NCBI RefSeq assembly: GCF_000597865.1
Contig: NZ_CP007452.1
Span: forward strand, 1,805,183 to 1,869,182
Length of the DNA: 64,000 nucleotides
DNA from: Peptoclostridium acidaminophilum DSM 3953
GTDB taxonomy: Bacteria; Bacillota; Clostridia; Peptostreptococcales; Peptostreptococcaceae
Direction: 5' to 3'
In this document: positions 25,787 through 33,348 of the stretch, one piece after another
Layout of the letters: each line of letters opens with the position of its first letter
Numbering within the stretch: the first letter of the stretch is position 1
Notes under the pieces: generated by a model
What the model was told of the DNA's origin: nothing
Databases searched by the model: none
Seen by the model: only the letters and a program-made list of their open reading frames with translations
Program-made: the position numbers and the translations under genes

Positions 25787-26518
25787 TTAGTCTTCAAGGC
25801 TGAAAAGCATCTTTGAAACCCATATTGCTTCTTTAGCCTCAAGGCAGAATATCTCATCATCTGGAAGCTCCATGCTCTTGACCCATGAATCATAATGCTC
25901 CTTCGTACAGAAGAAGTTCATTATATTTCAACAGCTGCCGGACCAGTTCTGGTTGCCGTTGAGGTCTACGTGAAGCACATGCGCCGCTTCTGGCGAAAGG
26001 CTCACTATCTGGCCGTCCCTTATCTCCACAGCTATGTCAGCTCCGCACTCGCTGCATTTTGAATGCACCTTTACATTTTGCTTGAATGTGAAGGCGCAGC
26101 CCATGCCGTCAACTGCGCACATTGCGCAAAAGCTCCTGCCGTCCTCGAGAGTTATCTGGTGATTCGTCGGAAAACCAGAAACCGGATATATGAAGTTGAT
26201 ATTCTCCTCTTCATCTGCAACTGCAGCGTTTTTTTCTATTATCCTGCCTATTGCAGTCTTTACCTGCACTTCGCTCATTCCAAGCTTTTTCTGGACATCA
26301 GCTGTAATAACGCTGTAATTATAAGGAGCAGCGCTGTCTATTATGCTGTTTATAATGTGCATTCTCACTTTTCTCTCGTCTGCTTCAAGCCTTGAATCCA
26401 TACTATCAATAAGCAGCCTTTCAGCCTGATGATACTTGAATGGCATTTTGCTTACATGTTGCTTTACGGCGTCATTGCCTTTAATCTTAAAACTTTCCAC
26501 GCTGAAACCACTTCCCAT
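25787..26518 (-). CDS. saoL: MerB-like organomercurial lyase, predicted selenoprotein (UGA at 25930-25928 read as Sec)
   Basis: 243 residues if the in-frame TGA at 25930-25928 is read as selenocysteine; otherwise a 196-residue fragment. MerB breaks carbon-mercury bonds with Cys96, Asp99 and Cys159. Here AMCAVDG gives Cys134 and Asp137 at the Cys96/Asp99 positions. HSKCSECG (155, 158) matches the Cys117 region. The C-terminal GSCU gives Cys196-Sec197 where MerB has its vicinal Cys159-Cys160 pair, followed by an NFF matching the HFF of MerB. The 46 residues after TGA continue the MerB tail and end in TAA at 25787. A hairpin after the TGA fits a bacterial SECIS. An HTH-like N-terminal domain precedes the core. 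The ATG at 26518 lacks a clear binding site; GTG at 26500 is an alternative. Symbol recalled, not verified. Confidence 0.88.
25892..25924 (-). promoter_or_regulatory. Predicted bSECIS hairpin of saoL
   Basis: Immediately after the UGA, ATAATG (25924-25919) pairs with CATTAT (25897-25892) and CTTC (25916-25913) with GAAG (25904-25901), leaving an eight-base apical loop TTCTGTAC that contains G. Distance from UGA (about 15 bases to the loop) is in the range used by bacterial SelB-recognised elements. Confidence 0.7.
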
Positions 26519-26541
26519 TTATAAAATTTATATATAATTAC

Positions 26542-26874
26542 CTATAGAGTTATTATTTGTTCAGCTCCCGCAGATCCCAGCGTCGGATAAAGTATCGGGA
26601 AACATCCTATGGCAGCTCCAGAAACTAGTCTGTCCTGTATTTCCCTTTCAATTGCACACTGGTCGCATGCCAGCAGGACCATTCCAGTCTTTTCGTGAAG
26701 CGCCGACAGCCTTTCGCCTATTTCAGTACCCTCAAGCAGCATGAAAGTGTTGTCGAACACAAAGAACATTCCCACAACTTCAGCCCCATGTATTCCCTGC
26801 TCAAGCTGAGGTATTATCATATCCCTTAGTATTTTCCTTGAATTGTCAGAGCTTATTACGTATGCTACCTTCAT
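26542..26874 (-). CDS. saoD: DsrE-family protein of the sao operon
   Basis: A 110-residue DsrE/DsrF-like alpha/beta protein. It has three notable cysteines: C70 and C73 in LLACDQCAIER and C91 in GCFPIL. DsrE-type proteins carry sulfur on a cysteine during sulfur relay, and a CxxC at this position would also suit transfer of a thiophilic metal (inference). An AGGGGAG eight bases upstream of the ATG marks the start. It sits between the ABC ATPase and the lyase with short gaps (38 and 23 bases), so it belongs to the same transcript. The symbol follows my recollection of sao nomenclature and is unverified. Confidence 0.8.
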   Translation of the reverse strand: MKVAYVISSDNSRKILRDMIIPQLEQGIHGAEVVGMFFVFDNTFMLLEGTEIGERLSALHEKTGMVLLACDQCAIEREIQDRLVSGAAIGCFPILYPTLGSAGAEQIITL

Positions 26875-26912
26875 TCGAATCTCCCCTTATAGTTTTTTAT
26901 TTAATCCTGTTC

Positions 26913-27668
26913 TTACTTACCCGCGAGAGCTTCTTTAAGAACCTCCGTGAGCATTTCCTTGTATTCGCTATATCTTTCGCTTTTTCTGTCCCTGGGCCTT
27001 TCCATGTCTATGCTCATATCCTCGAGTATTTTGCCCTTGTCTCTCGACATTACTATGACCCTGTCGCTCATGTATATGGCTTCTTCGACATCGTGAGTGA
27101 CCATGACAGCCGTTGTTTTTGCGTTTATAACAAGGTCCTCCAATTCCTCCTGAAGGAGATGTCTCATCTGAAAGTCTACAGCGCCAAGGGGTTCGTCCAT
27201 TAGCAGCAGCTCCGGCTGACAGGCAAGCGCCCTCACAACGGCAGTCCTCTGTTTCATTCCGCCGGATATCTGGTGCGGAAAAAGCTTCTCGTTTCCCTCT
27301 AGATGGGCAAGCTTGAGGAGCTCCGCTAGCTTTCTTTCCCTTTCTTCCTTTTTCATGCCCTGCTGCTTCATAGGGAACATTATATTGTCCCTTACGTTCA
27401 TCCATGGGAAGAGTGCATAGTTTTGAAACACAAAGCCTCTGTCAGGGCCGGGCTTTGTGACCCTTTTTCCTTCTACAAGGATTTCACCCGAGTCAGCCTT
27501 CTGGAATCCCGCTATTATTGTAAGCAACGTCGTCTTGCCACATCCGGATGGTCCAAGGAGCGATACAAACTGGCCCTTTTCAACCGTGAGGCTTATGTCT
27601 TCGAGTACATGGTTGAACGTTTTTTCATTTTTGAAAGTTTTGTTTATATCACGAATTTCAAGATTCAT
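26913..27668 (-). CDS. saoA: ABC transporter ATP-binding protein of the sao operon
   Basis: A 251-residue ATPase subunit of the nitrate/sulfonate/taurine ABC class. Walker A GPSGCGKTT is at about 39-47, the Q-loop at FQNYALFP (81-88), the signature ISGGMKQR at 134-141, Walker B LLLMDEP at 154-160 and the H-loop VMVTHDVEEA. Signature and Q-loop are intact, so it should power transport through the neighbouring permease. Its ATG overlaps the permease stop (TAATG), and GGAGGT ten bases earlier lies in the permease tail. That coupling only works if ribosomes pass the permease UGA, which supports the selenocysteine reading. Confidence 0.93.
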   Translation of the reverse strand: MNLEIRDINKTFKNEKTFNHVLEDISLTVEKGQFVSLLGPSGCGKTTLLTIIAGFQKADSGEILVEGKRVTKPGPDRGFVFQNYALFPWMNVRDNIMFPMKQQGMKKEERERKLAELLKLAHLEGNEKLFPHQISGGMKQRTAVVRALACQPELLLMDEPLGAVDFQMRHLLQEELEDLVINAKTTAVMVTHDVEEAIYMSDRVIVMSRDKGKILEDMSIDMERPRDRKSERYSEYKEMLTEVLKEALAGK

Positions 27669-28480
27669 TATTCAGCATACCTCCATTTGGTGATAGCCTT
27701 GTTGAGATACTGTATTACCCTGTCTATCAAGAACCCTACTATTGCCGCAAAGAACATCAGCGCAACCAGCTTTTCAGTCTGCATTCTCGTTTGCGCTTCA
27801 ACCATGGAGTAGCCGAGACCGGCACTCGTAGCAATGAACTCCGCTCAGATAACGCTCATCCAGCCAGCGCCTATAGCAATCCTTGCAGCAGTGAGTATGT
27901 CAGGCAGTGAAGCTGGCAGTATTATGTTCAAAAATACGCTGATTCTTCCTGCACCCATGCTCCTGGCCGCATTATAATAGTCCTTTGATATGCTCTTTAC
28001 GCCCTGTATTGTGTTAAGTATCACTGGGAATATTCCCGAAAAGGCTATGAGAAATATTGTCGGCCCATCGCCTATTCCAAACCAAACAATCGTAAGCGGA
28101 ACCCATGCCATTATGGGAACCTGCCTTATCGAGTCTATAAAGCCACCAAGCAGCTTGTCTGCAGGCTTTGAAAATCCCATGAGAAAACCTAAAGGAAGCC
28201 CGAAAAGCATTGCAAATACAAAACCCTTCATAACTCTTCCAAGCGTTATGAGTATGTTTTTGACTGTTTCAGCATCTGTAACGCACTCCAAAAGCGCCTT
28301 CATTGTAACTGCCGGATAAGGCAAAAGAAGCTGGCTGTCTATTTTCATTGCCGCTATCTGCCATATTCCAAAAAGGAGTCCCGCCATAATCAGCTTGTAT
28401 AGCGTATCCAGCATGTTCTGCTTTTTAAGCTCCGCATATTTGAAACTGCCATTATAAACGATAGCTCTATTGTTCTCCAT
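27668..28480 (-). CDS. saoP: ABC permease of the sao operon, predicted selenoprotein (UGA at 27847-27845)
   Basis: 270 residues with the UGA read as selenocysteine at position 212. The SsuC/TauC-type permease has about six membrane segments and the cytoplasmic coupling loop AARSMGAGRISVFLNI. The UGA falls in GWMSVI-U-AEFIAT, at the first Ala of the AAE motif of sulfonate/taurine permeases. After it the conserved GLGYSM and the final helix (LVALMFFAAIVGFLID) follow, then a TAA that overlaps the ATPase start. Truncation at UGA would remove the last helix. A GC-rich hairpin with a GTCT loop lies downstream. The start at 28480 follows AGGGGAG; the frame is open to 28543. A nonsense mutation cannot be ruled out by sequence alone. 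Confidence 0.82.
27806..27842 (-). promoter_or_regulatory. Predicted bSECIS hairpin of saoP
   Basis: GAGT-GCCG (27827-27820) pairs with CGGC-(U)-ACTC (27815-27807) with one bulged U, closing on a GTCT loop (27819-27816); an alternative outer stem GGAGT/ACTCC (27842-27838, 27810-27806) competes. The GU at the loop is the conserved SelB contact in E. coli fdhF. Part of the hairpin is forced by the coding of AGLG, so it is supporting evidence only. Confidence 0.55.
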
Positions 28481-28599
28481 ATCATCACTCCCCTTACATT
28501 GGAAAAACATAGAAAAAATAATTGTAAGCATATAATCCAACATAAAACCAGAGGTGTCACAAGGACACCTCTAATATTTTGCTAATCTACCTATGCTGC

Positions 28600-29724
28600 T
28601 TATTGAGGGTCTATTTCTAAAGCCCTAGCTTTCCAATCCTCGAAGCTCATTCCCAATGGGAATACAGGGTCAACCTTTTCCTTTATAAACTGATCAAAAT
28701 CCTGTGCACCAGATTCTTTGAGTATGTCCTTCATAGCTATATCATCGTAATTTGGAACATTTTCCATTATGTTGAACTTCTTGTACACTTCAAGCGCATG
28801 CTTATGAGCCTGCTCGTCCATCTTCCAGCTAAGAGTTCTTCCCTCGCCAACAGTCTTTTTGTATATTGTCATTTCAGCAACCTCAACTGGCACCTTGTAG
28901 TATTCAGCAAATATTTTGGCGGATTCCAGCGGGTGTGTGTACACATATTCCATTGATTTTGTATGTGCAAGCACCATCTTCTTGGCTAGCTCCGGGTGCT
29001 CTTCCTTGAACTTTTTGTTCATCGAATATACGCAGCAAACTCCAAGCTGTCCATCCATTTCAAGATATGTACCCATTATCTTGCCTGTGCCTTCGAATTC
29101 AGCCATTGAGCCCCAAGGGTCACAGCAAGTGAAAGCCTTTATCTGGCCTGTCTTTAGTGCAAGATACTTGTCTGCCTGTGAACCGAACTCAAGACACTGG
29201 AACTTGCTTGAATCAGCAGGAAGTCCAGTCTGAGGGCCGTATGCAAGCAGCCAGGCTTCATCTGTTGAAAGGTCAGAGCTTAATGCAACCGGCTGTCCGT
29301 AAAGATCTTCAGGCTTTTTGATATCGTTTGCAACAACAAGATACATGGAGCCTCCGAGGTGGTTTGTCGCCGCTATCATTATAGGAGCACCTTTTGTAGA
29401 TGCTTCTGAAAGCCCAGTTGCGCCTATATAGCCCACGTCCATTTGCCCTGCAGCCATGGCCTCAGGCACCTTTCCGTTCCCCAATATTTCGACGTTAAGT
29501 CCAAGCTCCTTGTATATTCCTGCGGCTTCACCAACGCACGCTGATACCATGTGGTCGCAGTTGTAGTAGCCAAGCTTCACAGTATAATCGTCAACCTTTT
29601 CAGCCGACTCAGTTGCAGGCTTCTCCTTAGGAGAGCATCCCACAACAGAGGTTACAAGCACTGTTGCTACAAGAGTGAGCACAGCAGCTTTTTTTAGTTT
29701 CTTAGTCAAATCGATAAATTTCAT
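28600..29724 (-). CDS. saoB: ABC substrate-binding lipoprotein with vicinal cysteine pairs
   Basis: A 374-residue exported binding protein of the NMT1/SsuA-like type. The signal peptide ends in a lipobox SVVGC (Cys30). Residues 56 and 63 (YNCDHMVSAC), 200-201 (FTCCDPWG) and 230-231 (GVCCVYS) are cysteines; two adjacent pairs are striking in an otherwise ordinary two-lobe binding protein, and would suit capture of mercury- or other thiol-seeking compounds. No in-frame UGA is present, so the pairs here are Cys-Cys. AGGAGAGGG precedes the ATG. It is the first gene of the operon, under the promoter and dyads at 29746-29869. Related NMT1 proteins bind sulfonates or pyrimidines, so specificity is inferred. 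Confidence 0.88.
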   Translation of the reverse strand: MKFIDLTKKLKKAAVLTLVATVLVTSVVGCSPKEKPATESAEKVDDYTVKLGYYNCDHMVSACVGEAAGIYKELGLNVEILGNGKVPEAMAAGQMDVGYIGATGLSEASTKGAPIMIAATNHLGGSMYLVVANDIKKPEDLYGQPVALSSDLSTDEAWLLAYGPQTGLPADSSKFQCLEFGSQADKYLALKTGQIKAFTCCDPWGSMAEFEGTGKIMGTYLEMDGQLGVCCVYSMNKKFKEEHPELAKKMVLAHTKSMEYVYTHPLESAKIFAEYYKVPVEVAEMTIYKKTVGEGRTLSWKMDEQAHKHALEVYKKFNIMENVPNYDDIAMKDILKESGAQDFDQFIKEKVDPVFPLGMSFEDWKARALEIDPQ

Positions 29725-29745
29725 ATTTCCCTCTCCTTCATTTCA

Positions 29746-29869
29746 TTGAATTGTTTGTAATTATACTATATGATGGTATGTTAATTCATCATTCTGATGC
29801 AGTCCATACTGTTGCTTATGCTATCAACCTATTCAGCACAATTGTTTATGGCATTAGCCACAAACAATT
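29746..29869 (-). promoter_or_regulatory. sao operon promoter with operator-like dyad and third half-site
   Basis: A minus-strand -10 TATAAT lies about 30 bases upstream of saoB, with a poor -35 (TGAATT) 17 bases further. TTGAATTGTTTGT at 29746-29758 covers the start point. Upstream, arms 29840-29852 and 29857-29869 form a dyad (ATTGTTTATGGC, four bases, GCCACAAACAAT; 12 of 13 paired), and the outer right arm repeats the first sequence in inverse orientation. The rest of 29725-30092 is AT-rich and holds no gene. Confidence 0.6.
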
Positions 29870-30092
29870 CAATCAATTATGTTTTACATATTAAATTCTA
29901 TAATTTAAATCCAATCCTGTAAAATTGATTTTATTTATAAGCTTTAGTTCTTCTATTCAATGTATTTATATGTAATTTTTGTAAATTTTCTTAATTTAAT
30001 ATGCTTTGCCACCTTTTCTCTTGCAATAATTGCCATACGCCATCCCATGAGGGGTATGGGTATAACAAAATCTCAGACGGGTATAGTGGCGC

Positions 30093-30128
30093 AAAAAAAA
30101 GACCAGCTGTTATAGCTGATCTTTTTTT
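30093..30128 (-). terminator. Terminator after the chemoreceptor gene
   Basis: AGATCAGCT and AGCTGGTCT arms (one G-U) with a short loop and T8 on the minus strand. Confidence 0.88.
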
Positions 30129-30158
30129 GAAAACCATTATATTTTACATTCTAAATGC

Positions 30159-32213
30159 CTATATCTTAAATCTTCCAACCTGGACCTTAAGCTCTTCCGA
30201 AAGTGATTCAAGGTTTTGGGCGTTGCTTGAAAGCTCCTCCATAGAAGCAAGCTGTTCCTCCATGGCTGCCGATACCTCTTCTGTTGCTGCTGAAGACTGC
30301 TGCGCAGAAGAAGCAATATTTTGCATCAGGCCTTCCATTTCTTCCTTCTGGACATTCATTCCCGCTATGTCCTTTTGCATCTCATTGATATACCCCGCCA
30401 GATTTCCAAGCGCTTTTGAAATGGTTGTAAACACCTCGTTTGTCTGCCCAACTGACGAACTCTGCTGTTTGGAGGCGCTGTCCGCCTTCTCCATTGCAAC
30501 TATAGCCTCGGCAGTGCTGCCCTGTATCTGCTGGATTATTCCTCTTATCTCTTCTGCCGACTTCGATGACTCTTCCGAAAGCTTTCTTACCTCTTCGGCA
30601 ACTACTGCAAAGCCTCTTCCGTGTTCCCCGGCTCTTGCAGCTTCTATGTTGGCGTTAAGCGCAAGCAGGTTTGTCTGCTCTGCTATGGATACTATGGTTT
30701 CAAGTATAGCGCCTATTCCGGCAACGTCTTTCGCCACCTTGTTTACAATGCTGTCAACTTCGCCTGAAGCTTTGCTGCTTAGCTCATTTTTATCTGTAAG
30801 GTCTTTTACTATCTCGATTCCCTTTTCAGCAAGCTCTCCTGTCGACCTTGAAATCTGTGTCATGTCAGCTGCCTTGCTTGAAATCTCCTCCATCATATGA
30901 GAAATATGAAGCATCTTAGTTGAGCCTCTCTCCGTATCACCGGCCTGCTCCTCTGCTCCTCTTGAAATCTCCTCAACAGTCCTTGCCACTTCCTCCGCTG
31001 CATGAGTCGACTGATTTGAAATATCAGCAAGCGCAGCGGCAGAATCGCCTACAGTATATGTCGATTGGACTATATTGCCCAGGAGTGACTTAAGGTCTTC
31101 CTGAAGCTTGTCTATGGCCTTTGCAATTTCGCCTAGTTCGTCTTGTCTTTCCAGGCTTTCTCGAGATATTTCAGATGTGAAATCACCCGCTGCCATTCTT
31201 CTAAGATATCCAACGCCTTCTGCTATTGGCTTTGCCACATTGTTTGCAATAAGAAGAGCTATTGCAACTGCTGCAATCAAGCCGAATATAATAGCGCCTA
31301 TGGCGAATTTTTTTATCACATTCGTATCTGTAAGTAGCTCGTCAACATCCATTGATGCTATTATCTTCCAGCCTGTATCGCTATCAGTAGAAAAAGCCAT
31401 AAATTTTTGCTTGCCTGCATATTCATATTTTTGATTTCCCTTTTCATTTGAGCTCACATTATCCCAAAATTCAAGCTCTTTGATTTTTTCGGTTCCTATG
31501 AGTTCCTCTTCAGGATTGACTATTGTTATCCCCTCGCTAGAAGCAAGCGAAACATATCCGTTCTTGCCTATTGAAAGCTTGGAAACTTTTGATGATATGT
31601 TGGAAATATCTATATCCATGGCTGCTACGCCCGTAAGGTTGCCTGCAGAATCATTTACCGTCTTTGAGAGTGTTATTACCATCTTCTGAGTGAATGCATC
31701 CACATACGGCTCCGAAACTACAACTTCACCAGAATTTTCAAGCGCATCCTTGTACCATTGCCTCGCCCTTGGGTCATACCCTTCAGGAAGCTCCTGCTCG
31801 GGATATATGTACGTATTGCCATTAGCAAGACCAATGTATACACCAAGTGCGTCAGGATTGCTCTTTTGAGTAGCATCGAGCACTTCCCTCGCATTGCTTT
31901 CCACTGCAGCGTCTGTTGAAAGCGCATCCTTGATGTTTTTGTTTTCAGTGATAGCCAGAAGCTGGCTCTCCATGGTATTTATAAACTGATTTACATAGTA
32001 CTGAGTTGCGTCTATTGTCTGCTGCGATGTAACCAGAAGCTTGTTTTCAAGCAGCTCGTATGACTTCTTGTACGAAAAGAAACCAAATACCGCAAGCGGC
32101 GTTATTATGGAAATCATTATTAGCACAATGAGCCTTGTCCGTATATCGTGCTTGTTTAGTGAAAATTTCTTTTTCCCATCTGCATTTTTTTCTTGGACGT
32201 TTCTGCCTGACAT
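30159..32213 (-). CDS. Methyl-accepting chemotaxis protein
   Basis: A 684-residue chemoreceptor. An N-terminal membrane helix (about 25-45) is followed by a dCache-like extracellular sensor ([47 protein letters not shown]), a second membrane helix ([22 protein letters not shown]), a HAMP domain and a methyl-accepting coiled coil with the hairpin tip [16 protein letters not shown]-like segment ([19 protein letters not shown]). It would pass ligand binding to CheA/CheW, which lie elsewhere. The start at 32213 has AGGAGGAG five bases upstream. The gene lies just before the sao operon, but its own terminator separates them. Confidence 0.92.
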   Translation of the reverse strand: MSGRNVQEKNADGKKKFSLNKHDIRTRLIVLIMISIITPLAVFGFFSYKKSYELLENKLLVTSQQTIDATQYYVNQFINTMESQLLAITENKNIKDALSTDAAVESNAREVLDATQKSNPDALGVYIGLANGNTYIYPEQELPEGYDPRARQWYKDALENSGEVVVSEPYVDAFTQKMVITLSKTVNDSAGNLTGVAAMDIDISNISSKVSKLSIGKNGYVSLASSEGITIVNPEEELIGTEKIKELEFWDNVSSNEKGNQKYEYAGKQKFMAFSTDSDTGWKIIASMDVDELLTDTNVIKKFAIGAIIFGLIAAVAIALLIANNVAKPIAEGVGYLRRMAAGDFTSEISRESLERQDELGEIAKAIDKLQEDLKSLLGNIVQSTYTVGDSAAALADISNQSTHAAEEVARTVEEISRGAEEQAGDTERGSTKMLHISHMMEEISSKAADMTQISRSTGELAEKGIEIVKDLTDKNELSSKASGEVDSIVNKVAKDVAGIGAILETIVSIAEQTNLLALNANIEAARAGEHGRGFAVVAEEVRKLSEESSKSAEEIRGIIQQIQGSTAEAIVAMEKADSASKQQSSSVGQTNEVFTTISKALGNLAGYINEMQKDIAGMNVQKEEMEGLMQNIASSAQQSSAATEEVSAAMEEQLASMEELSSNAQNLESLSEELKVQVGRFKI

Positions 32214-32345
32214 TTTTAATCTCCTCCTGCTTATATTGTGCCGAAAACCCACAAATTCATATTTACCCGAAATCAATTTCTTCATTCAAAAAAATTGATA
32301 AACAGACTATATTTATTCGTTTTTTTGAAGTTTCCCGTAGAATTA

Positions 32346-32374
32346 ATTGTACCTACTATAAATACTAGTGTCAA
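32346..32374 (-). promoter_or_regulatory. Sigma-A-type promoter of the chemoreceptor
   Basis: On the minus strand TTGACA (32374-32369), 17 bases, TACAAT (32351-32346), leaving a leader of about 130 bases. Confidence 0.75.
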
Positions 32375-32384
32375 ACAAAATAAG

Positions 32385-33329
32385 TTATACATAAAAAAGC
32401 TGCAGCAAAATCACATACAGTGGTATTACGACTATGCTCAGCGCGGTACTTATCCCAACCAGGAATGAAGCGTTCTCCTCCTGCACTCCGAATTTCTTTG
32501 CTGTTATGGCGCTCTGAGCCATTATTGGCATGGCAGCTTGGAGCACGAAGGTCTTCTTCATGAGCACGGGCATGCTGCTGTAATTCACAAGCAGAGCCGT
32601 CAAAAGCGGAAGCACTATGAATTTGCCAGCTAGTGCTATGACGCATTTTCTGTCTATAAGCTCTCTTGAAAACTCAACCCTGCTTATCATCATTCCTATG
32701 ATAATAAGCGACATCGGCGTTGCCATTCCTCCCACGCTCTTTAGTGTGGCGAATATGAATTCCGGCAGCCTTGCATCCGTAAATACCAGAGCCAGCCCTG
32801 CGAGAAATCCGGCGAAGGGAGCTGAAAACAGGTTCACAAGCCCCCCAACAATCGGATGTCCGCCCTCATCTACTTTCGCCTCCTTCTTTATGAAATAAAG
32901 CCCCATTGTCCAAAAAAGCGTGGTGTTGGCAAAATAGTATATAAGTGCGTACGTAGCAGCCTCCTGGCCCAGTATGGCTACGCATATCGGAAGCCCCATG
33001 AATATTGTGTTCGAAAATGAAAACAGAACCGAAAAAACGCTGTTTCCACCTTCGCCTTTGTCTGCAAGTCCAAAAACAACCCTTGCGATGATGTAACATG
33101 CTACAACTGAAATGATACTTATCAGCACGCCGCCCAGCGAGCCCAAGATCATCTCGCGTGTGAATTTCTCGTATACGCTTGTAACCATAAGCATTGGTAT
33201 TGAAACGTCAAATACTATCCTGTTTAGAACTCCGGATGCGCTCTCAGGCAACAACTTGCTCCGCAGGAGACCATACCCGATTGCTATTACTATGAATATG
33301 CTTGCTATGCTTTCTAATGCGCTAATCAT
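32385..33329 (-). CDS. AEC (auxin efflux carrier) family transporter
   Basis: A 314-residue protein with about ten membrane segments in two halves, ending at 32385. The AEC pattern is seen in ISVVACYIIARVVFG, FSNTIFMGLPICVAILG and the second half VGGMATPMSLIIIGMMIS and LQAAMPIMAQSAITAKKFG. Members export malate and other organic acids, or amino-acid-like compounds, driven by ion gradients; the substrate here is unknown. It starts 19 bases after the aminopeptidase P stop, with AAAGGAACG upstream, so it may help with peptide or amino acid handling. Confidence 0.88.
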   Translation of the reverse strand: MISALESIASIFIVIAIGYGLLRSKLLPESASGVLNRIVFDVSIPMLMVTSVYEKFTREMILGSLGGVLISIISVVACYIIARVVFGLADKGEGGNSVFSVLFSFSNTIFMGLPICVAILGQEAATYALIYYFANTTLFWTMGLYFIKKEAKVDEGGHPIVGGLVNLFSAPFAGFLAGLALVFTDARLPEFIFATLKSVGGMATPMSLIIIGMMISRVEFSRELIDRKCVIALAGKFIVLPLLTALLVNYSSMPVLMKKTFVLQAAMPIMAQSAITAKKFGVQEENASFLVGISTALSIVVIPLYVILLQLFYV

Positions 33330-33348
33330 GATCCGTTCCTTTCGAGGG

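Noticed and set aside
25928-25930. UGA as the true end of the MerB-like gene
   Set aside because: The downstream frame encodes family-specific residues, ends cleanly before the next gene and has a SECIS-like hairpin; a chance stop would not preserve this.
28600-29724. In-frame UGA in the binding-lipoprotein gene
   Set aside because: Both vicinal pairs are coded by Cys codons and the frame is uninterrupted.
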